Assembly: GCF_030148435.1 (NCBI RefSeq) | Contig: NZ_JASBTN010000007.1 | Location: forward strand, 1 to 64,000 | Reading direction: 5' to 3' | From: Aliiroseovarius sp. | GTDB taxonomy: Bacteria; Pseudomonadota; Alphaproteobacteria; Rhodobacterales; Rhodobacteraceae | Length of the DNA stretch: 64,000 bases | Made by a program: the position numbers and the translations under genes | The notes under the pieces: model-generated | Told to the model about the DNA's origin: nothing | The model's database searches: none | The model's input: only the letters and a program-made list of their open reading frames with translations | Shown here: positions 54,073 to 61,947 of the stretch, one piece after another | Layout: each line of letters opens with the position of its first letter | Numbering within the stretch: the first letter of the stretch is position 1

Positions 54073-54288
54073 ATGAAAGAGCTTCTGCGCACCACGAACC
54101 CGGTTCTGATCCCATTTGCGACCGCCCTTCTCGAGGGCGAAGGTATAGACTGCTTTGCGATGGACGTCCATATGAGCACGCTGGAGGGATCAATAGGAAT
54201 TTTACCTCGTCGGCTTATGGTCCGGGACCAGGACCTGTTTCGAGCCCGTGCCATCCTGCGGGACAATGACATTGAACTGGAGGGTTAG
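54073..54288 (+). CDS. DUF2007-family small protein
   Basis: A 71-aa protein: MKELLRTTNPVLIPFATALLEGEGIDCFAMDVHMS with the C-terminal LMVRDQDLFRARAIL. This matches DUF2007 ('putative signal transducing protein'), a small ferredoxin-like/PII-like domain of unknown role. The ATG at 54073 removes upstream codons that overlap the divergent ispB gene. It precedes the methyltransferase by 1 bp, so they are likely co-transcribed. Confidence 0.85.
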   Translation: MKELLRTTNPVLIPFATALLEGEGIDCFAMDVHMSTLEGSIGILPRRLMVRDQDLFRARAILRDNDIELEG

Positions 54289-54289
54289 C

Positions 54290-55051
54290 ATGGGTTTTGC
54301 GCGCGACGCGGTGACTGCGGACAAGTTTCTGGGCGGTGATGTAATGCTGTTCCAACCCCGGAACGGATACCGCGCGGGGGTGGATCCCGTGTTCCTGGCG
54401 GCCTCGATCGCGGCGCATGCTGGCGAAACGGTGCTGGAACTGGGCTGCGGTGTCGGCGCCGCGTCCCTGTGCCTTGGCCGCCGCGTTCCGGGCCTTCGGC
54501 TGGCCGGCGTCGAGCGTATAGCGGAATATGCCGATCTCTGCGAAAAGAACGCGTTCGAAAACTCGATCCCGTTGGATGTGCACAATTGCGATCTGATGCG
54601 GCTGCCGGCCGAAGTGAAGGACGAAAGCTTCGATCATGTCATCATGAACCCGCCCTACCATCTGCGTGACCGCGGCACCGTCGCGCCGGATCCACTGCGT
54701 GAGGCGGCCCTGGTCGAGGATACGCCGCTGCGCGACTGGGTTGACGTGGCGACCAAGCGTCTGAAACACAAGGGATTTCTGACCATGATTCAGAAAGCTG
54801 AGCGGCTGCCCGAGATTCTGGGTGCCATGGATGACCGGCTGGGCTCGGTGCTGGTCAAACCGCTCTGTCCGCGTGAAGGACGCGCCGCCGTGCTGGTTCT
54901 GGTGCAGGCCCGCAAGGGCGGGCGCGGGGCCTTCCGCCTGGCCACGCCGCTGATCCTGCACGATGGGGCGGAACATGTTGGTGATGCCGAAAGCTACCGC
55001 CCCGAGGTCAGCGCGATCCTGCGCGAAGGGGCGGCCTTTCCCCTGTGGTAA
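54290..55051 (+). CDS. tRNA1(Val) adenine N6-methyltransferase-like protein
   Basis: A 253-aa class-I SAM methyltransferase of the TrmN6/YfiC type. The SAM motif is VLELGCGVGAASLCLGRR, and the catalytic NPPY tetrad is in VIMNPPYHLRDRG, typical of N6-adenine or N5-glutamine methylation. GGDVMLFQPRNGYRAGVDPVFLAA at the N-terminus is characteristic. The ATG at 54290 follows GGAGGG and the DUF2007 stop. Ends at a 200-bp gap with no other gene. Confidence 0.85.
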   Translation: MGFARDAVTADKFLGGDVMLFQPRNGYRAGVDPVFLAASIAAHAGETVLELGCGVGAASLCLGRRVPGLRLAGVERIAEYADLCEKNAFENSIPLDVHNCDLMRLPAEVKDESFDHVIMNPPYHLRDRGTVAPDPLREAALVEDTPLRDWVDVATKRLKHKGFLTMIQKAERLPEILGAMDDRLGSVLVKPLCPREGRAAVLVLVQARKGGRGAFRLATPLILHDGAEHVGDAESYRPEVSAILREGAAFPLW

Positions 55052-55251
55052 CAGCGTTTCCCTGCGGAGTGACCGGCTGCCCCGAGACATCCGCACGTGG
55101 CACTTTTGTTCTGTTACCGGCCACCGGCCACCAGATGATCGTGCCGTCCGGGGTGCGACGTAATCGCGTCAATCTCTTTGCAACAGGCCCGTGACAAAGC
55201 CCTGAAAGTGTGGTGCACTCGTTGGGCAAAACAGTCAGAGGAGATACGCCC

Positions 55252-55425
55252 ATGAGCATGAGTTCGCATCTGGAAGAACTTCGGAAGAAACACGAACTCC
55301 TCTCCGAAAAGGTCGAAGAGGTGCAACGCGCACCGGGATCGAGCGACCAGGAAATCAGCGAGCTGAAAAAGCAGAAACTCAAGCTCAAGGAAGAGATCGA
55401 GCGCCTGTCGTCGGCCACCGCCTGA
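55252..55425 (+). CDS. YdcH family (DUF465) small protein
   Basis: A 57-aa helical protein, MSMSSHLEELRKKHELLSEK then ISELKKQKLKLKEEIERL, predicted as an antiparallel coiled-coil hairpin. It matches YdcH/DUF465, of unknown function but widespread and often stress-responsive. The ATG at 55252 is preceded by AGAGGAGA. The 55052-55251 gap upstream holds only its presumed promoter. Confidence 0.8.
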   Translation: MSMSSHLEELRKKHELLSEKVEEVQRAPGSSDQEISELKKQKLKLKEEIERLSSATA

Positions 55426-55454
55426 CACGCGCAAGGGGCGGCGATGCGCCCCGC

Positions 55455-56330
55455 TCAAACCTTGGCGCTGGCCCTCGTGCTTGCGCGTGCGGCCAGCGCA
55501 GCGCCCCCGGTGATCAGAACCGCCGCGACGAGAAGGGGCCAGGTGGCTTGGGCCACACCGGCCAGGATCAACGCCAAAGTCGACAGCAGGGGCGCCGCAT
55601 AGGACGCCACGCCCAACAGCTGGATGTCGCCGCGTTTCACCCCCACATCCCAGACATAGAAGGCCAGCCCGACGGGGCCGAGTCCCAGGCCCAGAACCGA
55701 GGCCCAGCCAAGTGCGCCAACCGGCATGACCGTGTCCTCCAGCGCCAGGTGGGCGACGCCTGACAGCAGGGCCGTGGCAAGGCAGAACACCGCGACCGAT
55801 GCGGTCGGCGTCGAGCCCAGACGGCGCGACAGCACCGAATAGCCCGACCAGGTCAGCGCACAGGCAGCGGCCAGGGCAAAGCCGGGCAGGGCGGAGGCGT
55901 CAAACCCGCTCGCGCTCCGCAGCACGATCAACGCGGCGCCCGCAAAAGACACCAGCGCCCCGACCACGTGTCCGCCCCGCAGATGCTCACCGGGCAGCAG
56001 CCCGGAAAACAGAACAATCAACAGGGGCCAGAGATAGGCGATCAGCCCGGCCTCGGCAGCAGGAGCCATGCGCAGGGCGGAAAAATACAGGAAATGATAG
56101 CCGAACAGCCCCGCGGTCCCGAAGGCATAGACCCGCCATGGGATCGTGCGTAATACCCCGAACCCTCCAGTCGCGGCAACCCAGATCAGCCCGATCGTCC
56201 CGCCAATTGCAAAGCTGATCGCGGTCAGCTGAAACGGCGGCACCGGGGCGGAGCCCACGGTGAACAGCGCCAGCAGCGCCCAGAGAAGAACGGCGATGAA
56301 GCCGATGCCGGTGGCCTGTGGGCGTGTCAT
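55455..56330 (-). CDS. EamA/DMT-family transporter
   Basis: A 291-aa protein with about ten helices and two EamA units; FSALRMAPAAEAGLIAYLWPLLIVLFSG and ALTWSGYSVLSRRLG are family-like. The ATG at 56330 overlaps the stop of the LysR gene upstream (ATGA), so they form an operon in which the regulator probably controls the exporter. Substrate unknown; amino acids or aromatic compounds are usual. Confidence 0.87.
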   Translation of the reverse strand: MTRPQATGIGFIAVLLWALLALFTVGSAPVPPFQLTAISFAIGGTIGLIWVAATGGFGVLRTIPWRVYAFGTAGLFGYHFLYFSALRMAPAAEAGLIAYLWPLLIVLFSGLLPGEHLRGGHVVGALVSFAGAALIVLRSASGFDASALPGFALAAACALTWSGYSVLSRRLGSTPTASVAVFCLATALLSGVAHLALEDTVMPVGALGWASVLGLGLGPVGLAFYVWDVGVKRGDIQLLGVASYAAPLLSTLALILAGVAQATWPLLVAAVLITGGAALAARASTRASAKV

Positions 56331-57274
56331 GCGGAGGGGATGTCCTCGACGGGGATGACGGTCAGTGCCTCGGACACATAGGCGGTTTTCTCCAACTCGT
56401 CCAAGACCCAGTCGCGAAATGCCTTGATCTGCGGTCGATCCTCGGCGCCTTTCTGGCACAGGAACCGGAACTGGGCCTGGCTTTGCAGTGCGATCTTGTA
56501 GGGTGCGACCAGAGTGCCCTCGTGCAGGGCGCGCACCACCATGGCGCGCCGGCCCAGCACCACTCCGGCCCCGGCCATGGCCGCGTCCACCGCGTGGTCC
56601 GCTTGCGAAAACCGGGGGCCGTGATCCGGTTCAAAATCCATCCCGACGGCGCGAAACCAGGTCGGCCAATCACAGGCGGGTTTCAGAAAGTCGATGGACT
56701 CGTCGAACAGGATGGGGGCCTCTCGCAGGCTTTCCGGCGTAGGGAACTGGCGGGCCAGTTCGGGTATCATGACCGGAGTTACCCACTCTCGGCGCAGGGG
56801 CAGGGAGTAGAGCCCGACATCGTCGCCATACCCGAACCGGATCGCCACGTCGACCTCGTCGCGGGTGAAATCCATCATGCGCAGGCTGGCGACAAAGCGC
56901 AGGTCGATGTCCGGGTACGCGCGGGCAAAGTCGTACAGGCGTGGAGCCAGCCATTTCGCTGTAAAGCCGGGGCCGGCGGTGACTGTCAGGGTGCGATTGT
57001 CCAGCAGGCGGCGCGCGGCACGCCAGGCGGTGGTCAGGGTCTCGAACCCGTCCTTGACCCCGGGGGCCAGGGCGCGGCCTGCCTCGGTCAGTTCGACCGC
57101 GCGGTTCAGACGGTGAAACACGGGTGTGCCCAGATGCTGCTCCAGCGATTTGATCTGAAAGGACAGGGCGGCCGGGGTCACGTTGAGCTCTGCCGCCGCC
57201 TCCTGAAATGACATGTGGCGGGCGGCAGCGTCAAAGGCGCGCAAGGCGGTCAGGGGGGGGAGGCGATTAGGCAT
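56327..57274 (-). CDS. LysR-family regulator, GcvA-like
   Basis: A 315-aa protein: PPLTALRAFDAAARHMSFQEAAAELNVTPAALSFQIKSLEQHLGTPVF is the GcvA-type HTH region, and residues about 95-295 form the effector domain (TVTAGPGFTAKWLAPRL). It reads into the DMT gene with a 4-bp overlap. A perfect 15-bp palindrome lies 5 bp upstream of its start and is a likely self-binding site. Confidence 0.9.
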   Translation of the reverse strand: MPNRLPPLTALRAFDAAARHMSFQEAAAELNVTPAALSFQIKSLEQHLGTPVFHRLNRAVELTEAGRALAPGVKDGFETLTTAWRAARRLLDNRTLTVTAGPGFTAKWLAPRLYDFARAYPDIDLRFVASLRMMDFTRDEVDVAIRFGYGDDVGLYSLPLRREWVTPVMIPELARQFPTPESLREAPILFDESIDFLKPACDWPTWFRAVGMDFEPDHGPRFSQADHAVDAAMAGAGVVLGRRAMVVRALHEGTLVAPYKIALQSQAQFRFLCQKGAEDRPQIKAFRDWVLDELEKTAYVSEALTVIPVEDIPSA

Positions 57275-57279
57275 TTCAA

Positions 57280-57294
57280 TTAAGTATCACTTAA
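57280..57294. promoter_or_regulatory. Palindromic operator next to GcvA-like lysR
   Basis: TTAAGT-ATC-ACTTAA is a perfect inverted repeat, AT-rich in a GC-rich genome, lying only 5 bp from the lysR start codon on its upstream side. It probably mediates autoregulation and may also affect the plus-strand small ORF 92 bp away. Confidence 0.55.
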
Positions 57295-57385
57295 CTGATG
57301 CCTTGTGAAGTCTCGTTTGTCGCCTTTTATATAAGGGTGCATATTGAAAACAGTTCAGGAATGATTGATCACTAGGAGAGCGACG

Positions 57386-57493
57386 ATGCTGGAAACTGCA
57401 ACCACACCCGCGATGACCGCGATCTACGCCCGGGCCCATTACGAGCGCGCGATGGCCGTGCGTGCTGCCTGGCGCTGGCTGACGCGCACCTAG
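57386..57493 (+). CDS. Small protein, 35 aa
   Basis: Too short for the ORF track. ATG at 57386 follows AGGAGAGCGAC, and TAG ends it at 57491-57493: MLETATTPAMTAIYARAHYERAMAVRAAWRWLTRT. An amphipathic Arg/Ala/Trp helix forms the C-terminal half. I recall similar short ORFs in roseobacters but no function. Divergent from lysR. The good RBS is the main support. Confidence 0.5.
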   Translation: MLETATTPAMTAIYARAHYERAMAVRAAWRWLTRT

Positions 57494-57648
57494 CGAAAGG
57501 GGCGCAGCAGGTTGCCCCTGCAGCGCCTGCGCCCGGCCCGTGCCCTTGAAAGGGCATGGGCACCGACGAAGAGCTCGCGGAACTCGGGGCTCCGCAACCC
57601 CCGCCCCAACAGGACCTGCACCGCTTCGTTAAGCGGCCGGGCCCGCAT
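57490..57648 (-). CDS. Possible small ORF, 52 aa, convergent with the 35-aa ORF
   Basis: Minus-strand ORF from ATG at 57648 to TAG at 57490-57492: MRARPLNEAVQVLLGRGLRS, then EFRELFVGAHALSRARAG and a basic end NLLRPFR. About 44 of 52 third positions are G or C, as in real genes here, and its stop overlaps the plus-strand ORF stop. No clear RBS and no family recognised, so it may be chance. Confidence 0.3.
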   Translation of the reverse strand: MRARPLNEAVQVLLGRGLRSPEFRELFVGAHALSRARAGRRRCRGNLLRPFR

Positions 57649-57966
57649 CGCAGCACGGCGATTTCGAACAATTGCCGCCCCCCCCGACGATAGTGCTGCT
57701 TCACCCGCTGCATCGTTGCGATGGAGTTGGTGGTGTCACGCGGGACTTCGCTGCTCAGACGGGGTTTTCGTCATGTATGGGACTGGCGATCGCATGGAAA
57801 ATGCCGTGCCAACAACGTCCGATCCCAACCGAAGATCGAGCAGGTCATCGGTTCGGGCGTTACTGGTATAGTTTCTGGGAGGTGTTGAACCGAAGGCGCT
57901 GGCGCCGCCCGTTCGCGGGGAAAGGCAGGCCGCACCGGGGCGCAGCCTGCCAAAATCGTATCGCCT
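57494..57966. other. Gene-poor gap with inverted repeats
   Basis: Largest stretch without a recognised gene (473 bp). Apart from the possible 52-aa minus ORF it contains TGCCCTT-GA-AAGGGCA (about 57540-57555), an 8-C run near 57677-57684, and the phaB terminator at its right end. Plus-strand ORFs listed here have no family-like content and look like chance. A small RNA or decayed gene is possible. Confidence 0.45.
57921..57951 (-). terminator. Terminator after phaB
   Basis: On the minus strand GGCAGGC, 14-base loop with further pairing, GCCTGCC, then TTTCCCC, located 16 bp past the phaB stop. Stem strength is good, T-run short. Confidence 0.6.
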
Positions 57967-58689
57967 TCAGACGAAGAACTGCGCGCCGTTGGCCGAGATG
58001 GTCGAGCCGTTGACGAACTCGCTGTCATCGGCGGCCAGGAAGGCCACGCAACGGGCGATTTCCTCGGGCTCACCCAGGCGGCCGGCCGGAATCTGGCCGA
58101 TGATGGCGTCGCGCACTTTCTCCGGCACCGCCATGACCATCTCAGTCGCGATATAGCCGGGGCAGATGGCGTTGGCGGTGATGCCGAAACGGGCGCCTTC
58201 CTGGGCCAGAGATTTGACGATCCCCAGATCGCCAGCCTTGGTGGCGGCATAGTTGACCTGGCCGAATTGACCTTTCTGACCGTTGATCGAGCTGATCACG
58301 ATGACGCGTCCGAACTTGCGTTCGCGCATGCCGGGCCAGATCGGGTGCACAGTGTTGAACACGCCGGTCAGGTTGGTGTCGATCACCTGCTGCCACTGGT
58401 CCTTGGTCATCTTGTGGAACGGCGCGTCGCGGGTGATGCCGGCGTTGGCGACGACCACGTCGACCGGACCCAGGTCGGCTTCGACCTTCGCGATACCGGC
58501 GGCGCTGTCGTCATAGTCGCCGACGTTCCACTTGTAGGTCTTGATGCCGGTCTCTTCGGTGAACTTGGCGGCGGCCTCGTCGTTCCCGGCGTAGGTGGCG
58601 GCGACGTCATAGCCGTCGGCCTTCAGTTTCTTGGAAATAGCCGCGCCAATACCGCGCGAGCCCCCCGTGACGAGTGCAACTTTAGCCAT
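57967..58689 (-). CDS. phaB: Acetoacetyl-CoA reductase
   Basis: A 240-aa short-chain dehydrogenase that reduces acetoacetyl-CoA to (R)-3-hydroxybutyryl-CoA with NADPH for polyhydroxybutyrate synthesis. The cofactor motif is TGGSRGIGAAISKKL; the catalytic Ser/Tyr/Lys are in VISSINGQKGQFGQVNYAATKAG; NAICPGYIATEMVMAVPE is typical of PhaB. The ATG at 58689 follows GGAGGG. phaA lies upstream on the same strand but two hairpin terminators separate them. Confidence 0.95.
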   Translation of the reverse strand: MAKVALVTGGSRGIGAAISKKLKADGYDVAATYAGNDEAAAKFTEETGIKTYKWNVGDYDDSAAGIAKVEADLGPVDVVVANAGITRDAPFHKMTKDQWQQVIDTNLTGVFNTVHPIWPGMRERKFGRVIVISSINGQKGQFGQVNYAATKAGDLGIVKSLAQEGARFGITANAICPGYIATEMVMAVPEKVRDAIIGQIPAGRLGEPEEIARCVAFLAADDSEFVNGSTISANGAQFFV

Positions 58690-58750
58690 GTGTCCCTCCA
58701 ATTTGGCGAATCTGTCTCTTGGTAACTTGATTACTCAGTGAAAAACTCTC

Positions 58751-58767
58751 GCGCAACATTATTGCGC
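58751..58767. promoter_or_regulatory. Palindrome upstream of phaB
   Basis: GCGCAA-CATTA-TTGCGC is a perfect 6-bp inverted repeat 62-78 bp upstream of the phaB start. It is a candidate operator for phaB, though it lacks the CTGC/GCAG form of known PhaR sites. Confidence 0.45.
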
Positions 58768-58775
58768 AAACATTT

Positions 58776-58797
58776 CGCCGCGACGCGGCGTTTTTTT
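58776..58797 (+). terminator. Plus-strand-oriented terminator-like hairpin
   Basis: CGCCGC-GAC-GCGGCG followed by seven T on the plus strand. No plus-strand gene ends here, so it would terminate antisense transcription of the phaB leader or an unannotated small RNA. Confidence 0.5.
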
Positions 58798-58810
58798 GGA
58801 ATTGCTATAA

Positions 58811-58834
58811 AAAAGGGCGCCGCAGCGCCCTTTT
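58811..58834 (-). terminator. Terminator after phaA
   Basis: AAAAGGGCGC-CGCA-GCGCCCTTTT is a 10-bp perfect stem with a 4-base loop; on the minus strand six T residues follow. It begins 22 bp past the phaA stop and should end phaA transcription before phaB. Confidence 0.8.
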
Positions 58835-58855
58835 CATTGAGCTTCCTGCGAACCC

Positions 58856-60034
58856 TTACGGGCGCTCCAGGCACATGGCGACGCCCATGCCGCCACCGAT
58901 GCAGAGCGTGGCCAGGCCCTTCTTGGCGTCCGACCGCTTCATCTCGAACAGCAGGGTGTTCAGAATGCGGCAGCCCGAGGCGCCAATCGGGTGGCCGATG
59001 GCAATGGCGCCGCCGTTCACGTTCACCTTGGCCGGATCCCATTCCATGTCCTTGTTCACGGCGCAGGCCTGGGCGGCGAAGGCTTCGTTGGCTTCGACCA
59101 GGTCCAGGTCGGCGGCGTTCCAGCCGGCCTTGTCCAGCGCCTTGCGGCTGGCGTGGATCGGGCCGACGCCCATGATCGACGGGTCCAGGCCGGCGGTCGC
59201 ATAGGAGGCGATACGGGCCAGCGGCTCCAGGCCGCGTTTCTCGGCTTCTTCGGCCGACATCAGCAGCACGGCGGCGGCGCCGTCGTTGATGCCCGAGGCG
59301 TTGGCGGCAGTCACGGTGCCGCCGTCCCGCACGAAGGCGGGGCGCAGTTTCTGCATCGCTTCCATGGTGGCGCCGTGGCGGATGTATTCGTCCTGATCGA
59401 CGATGATGTCGCCCTTGCGGGTCTTCACGGTAAAGGGTGTGATCTCGTCGGCGAACTTGCCGGCCTTCTGGGCGGCTTCGGCCTTGTTCTGCGAGGCGAC
59501 GGCGAATTCATCCTGCATCTCGCGGGTGATCTGCCACTGTTCGGCGACGTTTTCGGCGGTCTGGCCCATGTGGTAGCCGTTGAACGCATCCCACAGGCCG
59601 TCCTTGATCATCGAGTCGATGAATTTCATGTCGCCCATCTTGTGGCCAGCCCGCAGGTTGGCGACATGGGGCGACATGGACATGTTTTCCTGGCCACCGG
59701 CGGCGACGATTGCGGCATCACCCAGTTGAATGTGCTGTGCGCCCAGGGCGACGGTGCGCAGGCCGGAGCCGCAGACCTGGTTGATGCCCCAGGCAGCGCT
59801 TTCGATCGGCAGGCCGGCGTTGATATGGGCCTGGCGGGCCGGGTTCTGACCTTGGCCGTGGCTCAGCACCTGGCCCAGGATGGTTTCGGAAACGTCTGCC
59901 TTGTCAATGCCGGCGCGTTCCACGATCGCCTCCAGCACGGCGGCGCCCAGATCATGGGCCGGGGTGTTGGCAAACGAGCCCGAGAAACTGCCAACGGCAG
60001 TCCGGGCGGCGGAAACGATTACGACATTGGTCAT
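58856..60034 (-). CDS. phaA: Acetyl-CoA C-acetyltransferase (beta-ketothiolase)
   Basis: A 392-aa thiolase that condenses two acetyl-CoA into acetoacetyl-CoA. Active-site residues are C88 ([11 protein letters not shown]), His in [14 protein letters not shown], and the second Cys in [10 protein letters not shown]. Full family length. A GAGG-type RBS precedes the ATG. Supplies PhaB with substrate and also serves ketone-body degradation. A CTGC-N3-GCAG site about 110 bp upstream suggests PhaR control. Confidence 0.95.
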   Translation of the reverse strand: MTNVVIVSAARTAVGSFSGSFANTPAHDLGAAVLEAIVERAGIDKADVSETILGQVLSHGQGQNPARQAHINAGLPIESAAWGINQVCGSGLRTVALGAQHIQLGDAAIVAAGGQENMSMSPHVANLRAGHKMGDMKFIDSMIKDGLWDAFNGYHMGQTAENVAEQWQITREMQDEFAVASQNKAEAAQKAGKFADEITPFTVKTRKGDIIVDQDEYIRHGATMEAMQKLRPAFVRDGGTVTAANASGINDGAAAVLLMSAEEAEKRGLEPLARIASYATAGLDPSIMGVGPIHASRKALDKAGWNAADLDLVEANEAFAAQACAVNKDMEWDPAKVNVNGGAIAIGHPIGASGCRILNTLLFEMKRSDAKKGLATLCIGGGMGVAMCLERP

Positions 60035-60145
60035 GATGTGGTCCTCTACCTCGTGTCAGTGACGTCGCGGTCACAATACGGGTGCCCCCTCAGCAGGAAC
60101 AGTCCGAATCCTACTTCCGCGTCATTCCGTCGGCGCTTGTGTATG

Positions 60146-60156
60146 CTGCGATGCAG
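60146..60156. promoter_or_regulatory. Candidate PhaR operator upstream of phaA
   Basis: CTGC-GAT-GCAG matches the CTGC-N3/4-GCAG core known for the PHA repressor PhaR in Paracoccus-like bacteria. It is 112 bp upstream of the phaA start. PhaR itself is not in the window. Confidence 0.5.
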
Positions 60157-60182
60157 AAAAAATCAACCCGCGCGTGCGCGGG
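60156..60182 (-). terminator. Terminator after the EAL gene
   Basis: CCCGCGC-GT-GCGCGGG forms a strong 7-bp stem; on the minus strand it is followed by TTGATTTTTT. It lies about 85 bp downstream of the EAL-domain gene stop and just upstream of the phaA operator. Confidence 0.7.
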
Positions 60183-60266
60183 CTGCCGGAATTGATGAGG
60201 CGGGCGTCGGTTTTCGTGCCCGGCGCGCCGCGCCAAAGGATCCATTGCCCTTGGAATGGCATCGGA

Positions 60267-61139
60267 TCAGGCGTGGGCGCGCTGCTCTTCCTGTTGCCAC
60301 CAAGGGCGGATGGTCGGTGCGCCGAAAAAGTACCCCTGCATGCAATCCACCCCGATCGAGGCCAGGAATTCCGCATCCTCCAGCGTCTCGACGTTTTCGG
60401 CCACGGTGAACATGTCGAAGTGCCGCGCTACGGACAAGAGCGCCTGAGTCAGAACCTGGTTGTCCGGGTTGGCGTGAATGCCCTGGATGAATTCCCCGTC
60501 GATCTTGAGGATGTCGAAAAAGAAATCCTTGAGGTAGCGGAAGGCGGTGTAGCCCGAGCCGAAATCGTCGAGCGCAAAGGAAACGCCACGCGATTGCAGA
60601 TCGGCCATGAAGACCTGAACAAGGTCCGGCATGACGATGGCGGTCCGTTCGGTGATTTCGAGGATAAGGCGCTCCCCGATCAGCGGGTCATGGGCCAGCC
60701 AATGTTTCATCGTCTCGTTCCAGCGTGGATAACCGATGGAGCGTGCCGACATGTTGATCGACAGGCGCAGGCCGGGTTCATCCGCCAGGGACGTCAGTCC
60801 CTTTTCCAGCGCCAGCGTGTCCAGCACGCGGCCGATTTCCTGGTTTTCGACCACGTTGATGAATTCCCGTGCGGGGATCACCCTGCCGCTGTCGTCCAAC
60901 ACCCGGATCAGCCCTTCGTAGAAGGCCACCTGATCGGGGCGTGCGGCCTGAACCACCGGTTGGTAGGCCAGTTCGATCTGGTTGGCGTCGATGGCTTTGC
61001 GCACCATGTCCAACGTGTCCCTGTCACGTTGGTTGATCGCGTGGTCGAGCGGGCTGCTCCAGACCGCCTCGGGGTCGCCTGCCCCCATGTTCCTGTGCTC
61101 GCTCATCCGACGTCTCTCCAATTCAGGTTGGGACATCAT
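60267..61139 (-). CDS. EAL-domain cyclic-di-GMP phosphodiesterase
   Basis: A 290-aa cytosolic protein with a single EAL domain (residues about 45-285) that would cleave c-di-GMP. The signature motif reads EGL (E75-G76-L77, YEGLIRV) instead of EAL/EVL; other catalytic elements are kept: NMSARSIG, LEITERTAI, DDFGSGYTAFRYLK, LKIDGEFI and AENVETLEDAEFL with GVDCMQGYFFG. No sensory domain is present beyond 40 polar residues. GAGGCGCA precedes ATG 61139, and the adjacent ATG at 61136 may be used. Confidence 0.88.
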   Translation of the reverse strand: MMSQPELERRRMSEHRNMGAGDPEAVWSSPLDHAINQRDRDTLDMVRKAIDANQIELAYQPVVQAARPDQVAFYEGLIRVLDDSGRVIPAREFINVVENQEIGRVLDTLALEKGLTSLADEPGLRLSINMSARSIGYPRWNETMKHWLAHDPLIGERLILEITERTAIVMPDLVQVFMADLQSRGVSFALDDFGSGYTAFRYLKDFFFDILKIDGEFIQGIHANPDNQVLTQALLSVARHFDMFTVAENVETLEDAEFLASIGVDCMQGYFFGAPTIRPWWQQEEQRAHA

Positions 61140-61237
61140 TGCGCCTCATCTGCTAAGAACCTGTAAAAGATGGGATTTGTCCTAATTTTTTTGGTTTGCC
61201 TGTCGGCTGGGTTAAGGTCTTGAAAACAGGGGGTAAG

Positions 61238-61801
61238 ATGGAACGCTGCGGTTGGTGCGGATTGGATGAATTGTATTGCGATTATCATGACCGCGAATGG
61301 GGTGTCCCCGAACGCGACGGGCGCGCCCTGTGGGAGAAGCTGATTCTCGACGGTTTCCAGGCCGGGCTCAGCTGGATCACAATCCTGCGCAAACGCGAGG
61401 CCTTTCGCGCCGCTTTCGCGGGGTTCGAGCCGGAGGTCATCGCCGCCTGGGGCGAGGCGGAGGTCGCCCGCCTGCTGGGGAACCCCGGCATCGTGCGTCA
61501 CCGTGGCAAGATCGAGGCAACCATCGGAAATGCGCGGGCCTATCTGGATCTGGGCGGGGCGGAAGCGTTTCGCGACATGATCTGGTCCTATGTCGGTGGC
61601 CAGCCGTTGCAGAACCAGTTTGCCAGCCTGGCGGACGTTCCCGCGCAGACGCCTTTGTCGCAGCAAGTGTCGAAAGACCTGAAAAAGGCCGGGTTCCGGT
61701 TCTGCGGCCCGACCATCGTCTATGCCTGGATGCAGGCCTGTGGTCTGGTGAATGACCACCTGCTGACCTGCCCCAGACACGCGGCGGTCAGGGAGCTTTG
61801 A
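61238..61801 (+). CDS. tag: DNA-3-methyladenine glycosylase I
   Basis: A 187-aa base-excision repair enzyme that removes 3-methyladenine. The HhH fold and zinc snap are visible: MERCGWC (C4), YHDREWGVP (H17), and the C-terminal NDHLLTCPRH with the last His and Cys ligands. ALWEKLILDGFQAGLSW is diagnostic. The ATG at 61238 starts at MERCGWCG, with AGGGGG just upstream. Divergent from the EAL gene. Confidence 0.95.
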   Translation: MERCGWCGLDELYCDYHDREWGVPERDGRALWEKLILDGFQAGLSWITILRKREAFRAAFAGFEPEVIAAWGEAEVARLLGNPGIVRHRGKIEATIGNARAYLDLGGAEAFRDMIWSYVGGQPLQNQFASLADVPAQTPLSQQVSKDLKKAGFRFCGPTIVYAWMQACGLVNDHLLTCPRHAAVREL

Positions 61802-61947
61802 CGCCCACACCCTCGGCTTTCCTCTTCAATTTTCAATGCAAACCCCCGGCGGGGCCAAGGCGCATTGACACGGGGCAAACCAATTGATTGCCTGTGCGGA
61901 AAGTCTCTGGTAAGAAAACTTGACCAATTTACCGAGGGGAATCACCC

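Noticed and set aside
57512-57871. 119-aa plus-strand ORF in the gene-poor gap
   Set aside because: Arg/Ser-rich, no RBS and no recognisable pattern; contains an irregular C-run region and looks like chance.
60236-60262. Similarity between TGCCCTTGGAATGGCA here and TGCCCTTGAAAGGGCA near 57541
   Set aside because: Match is short and imperfect; not enough to call a repeat.
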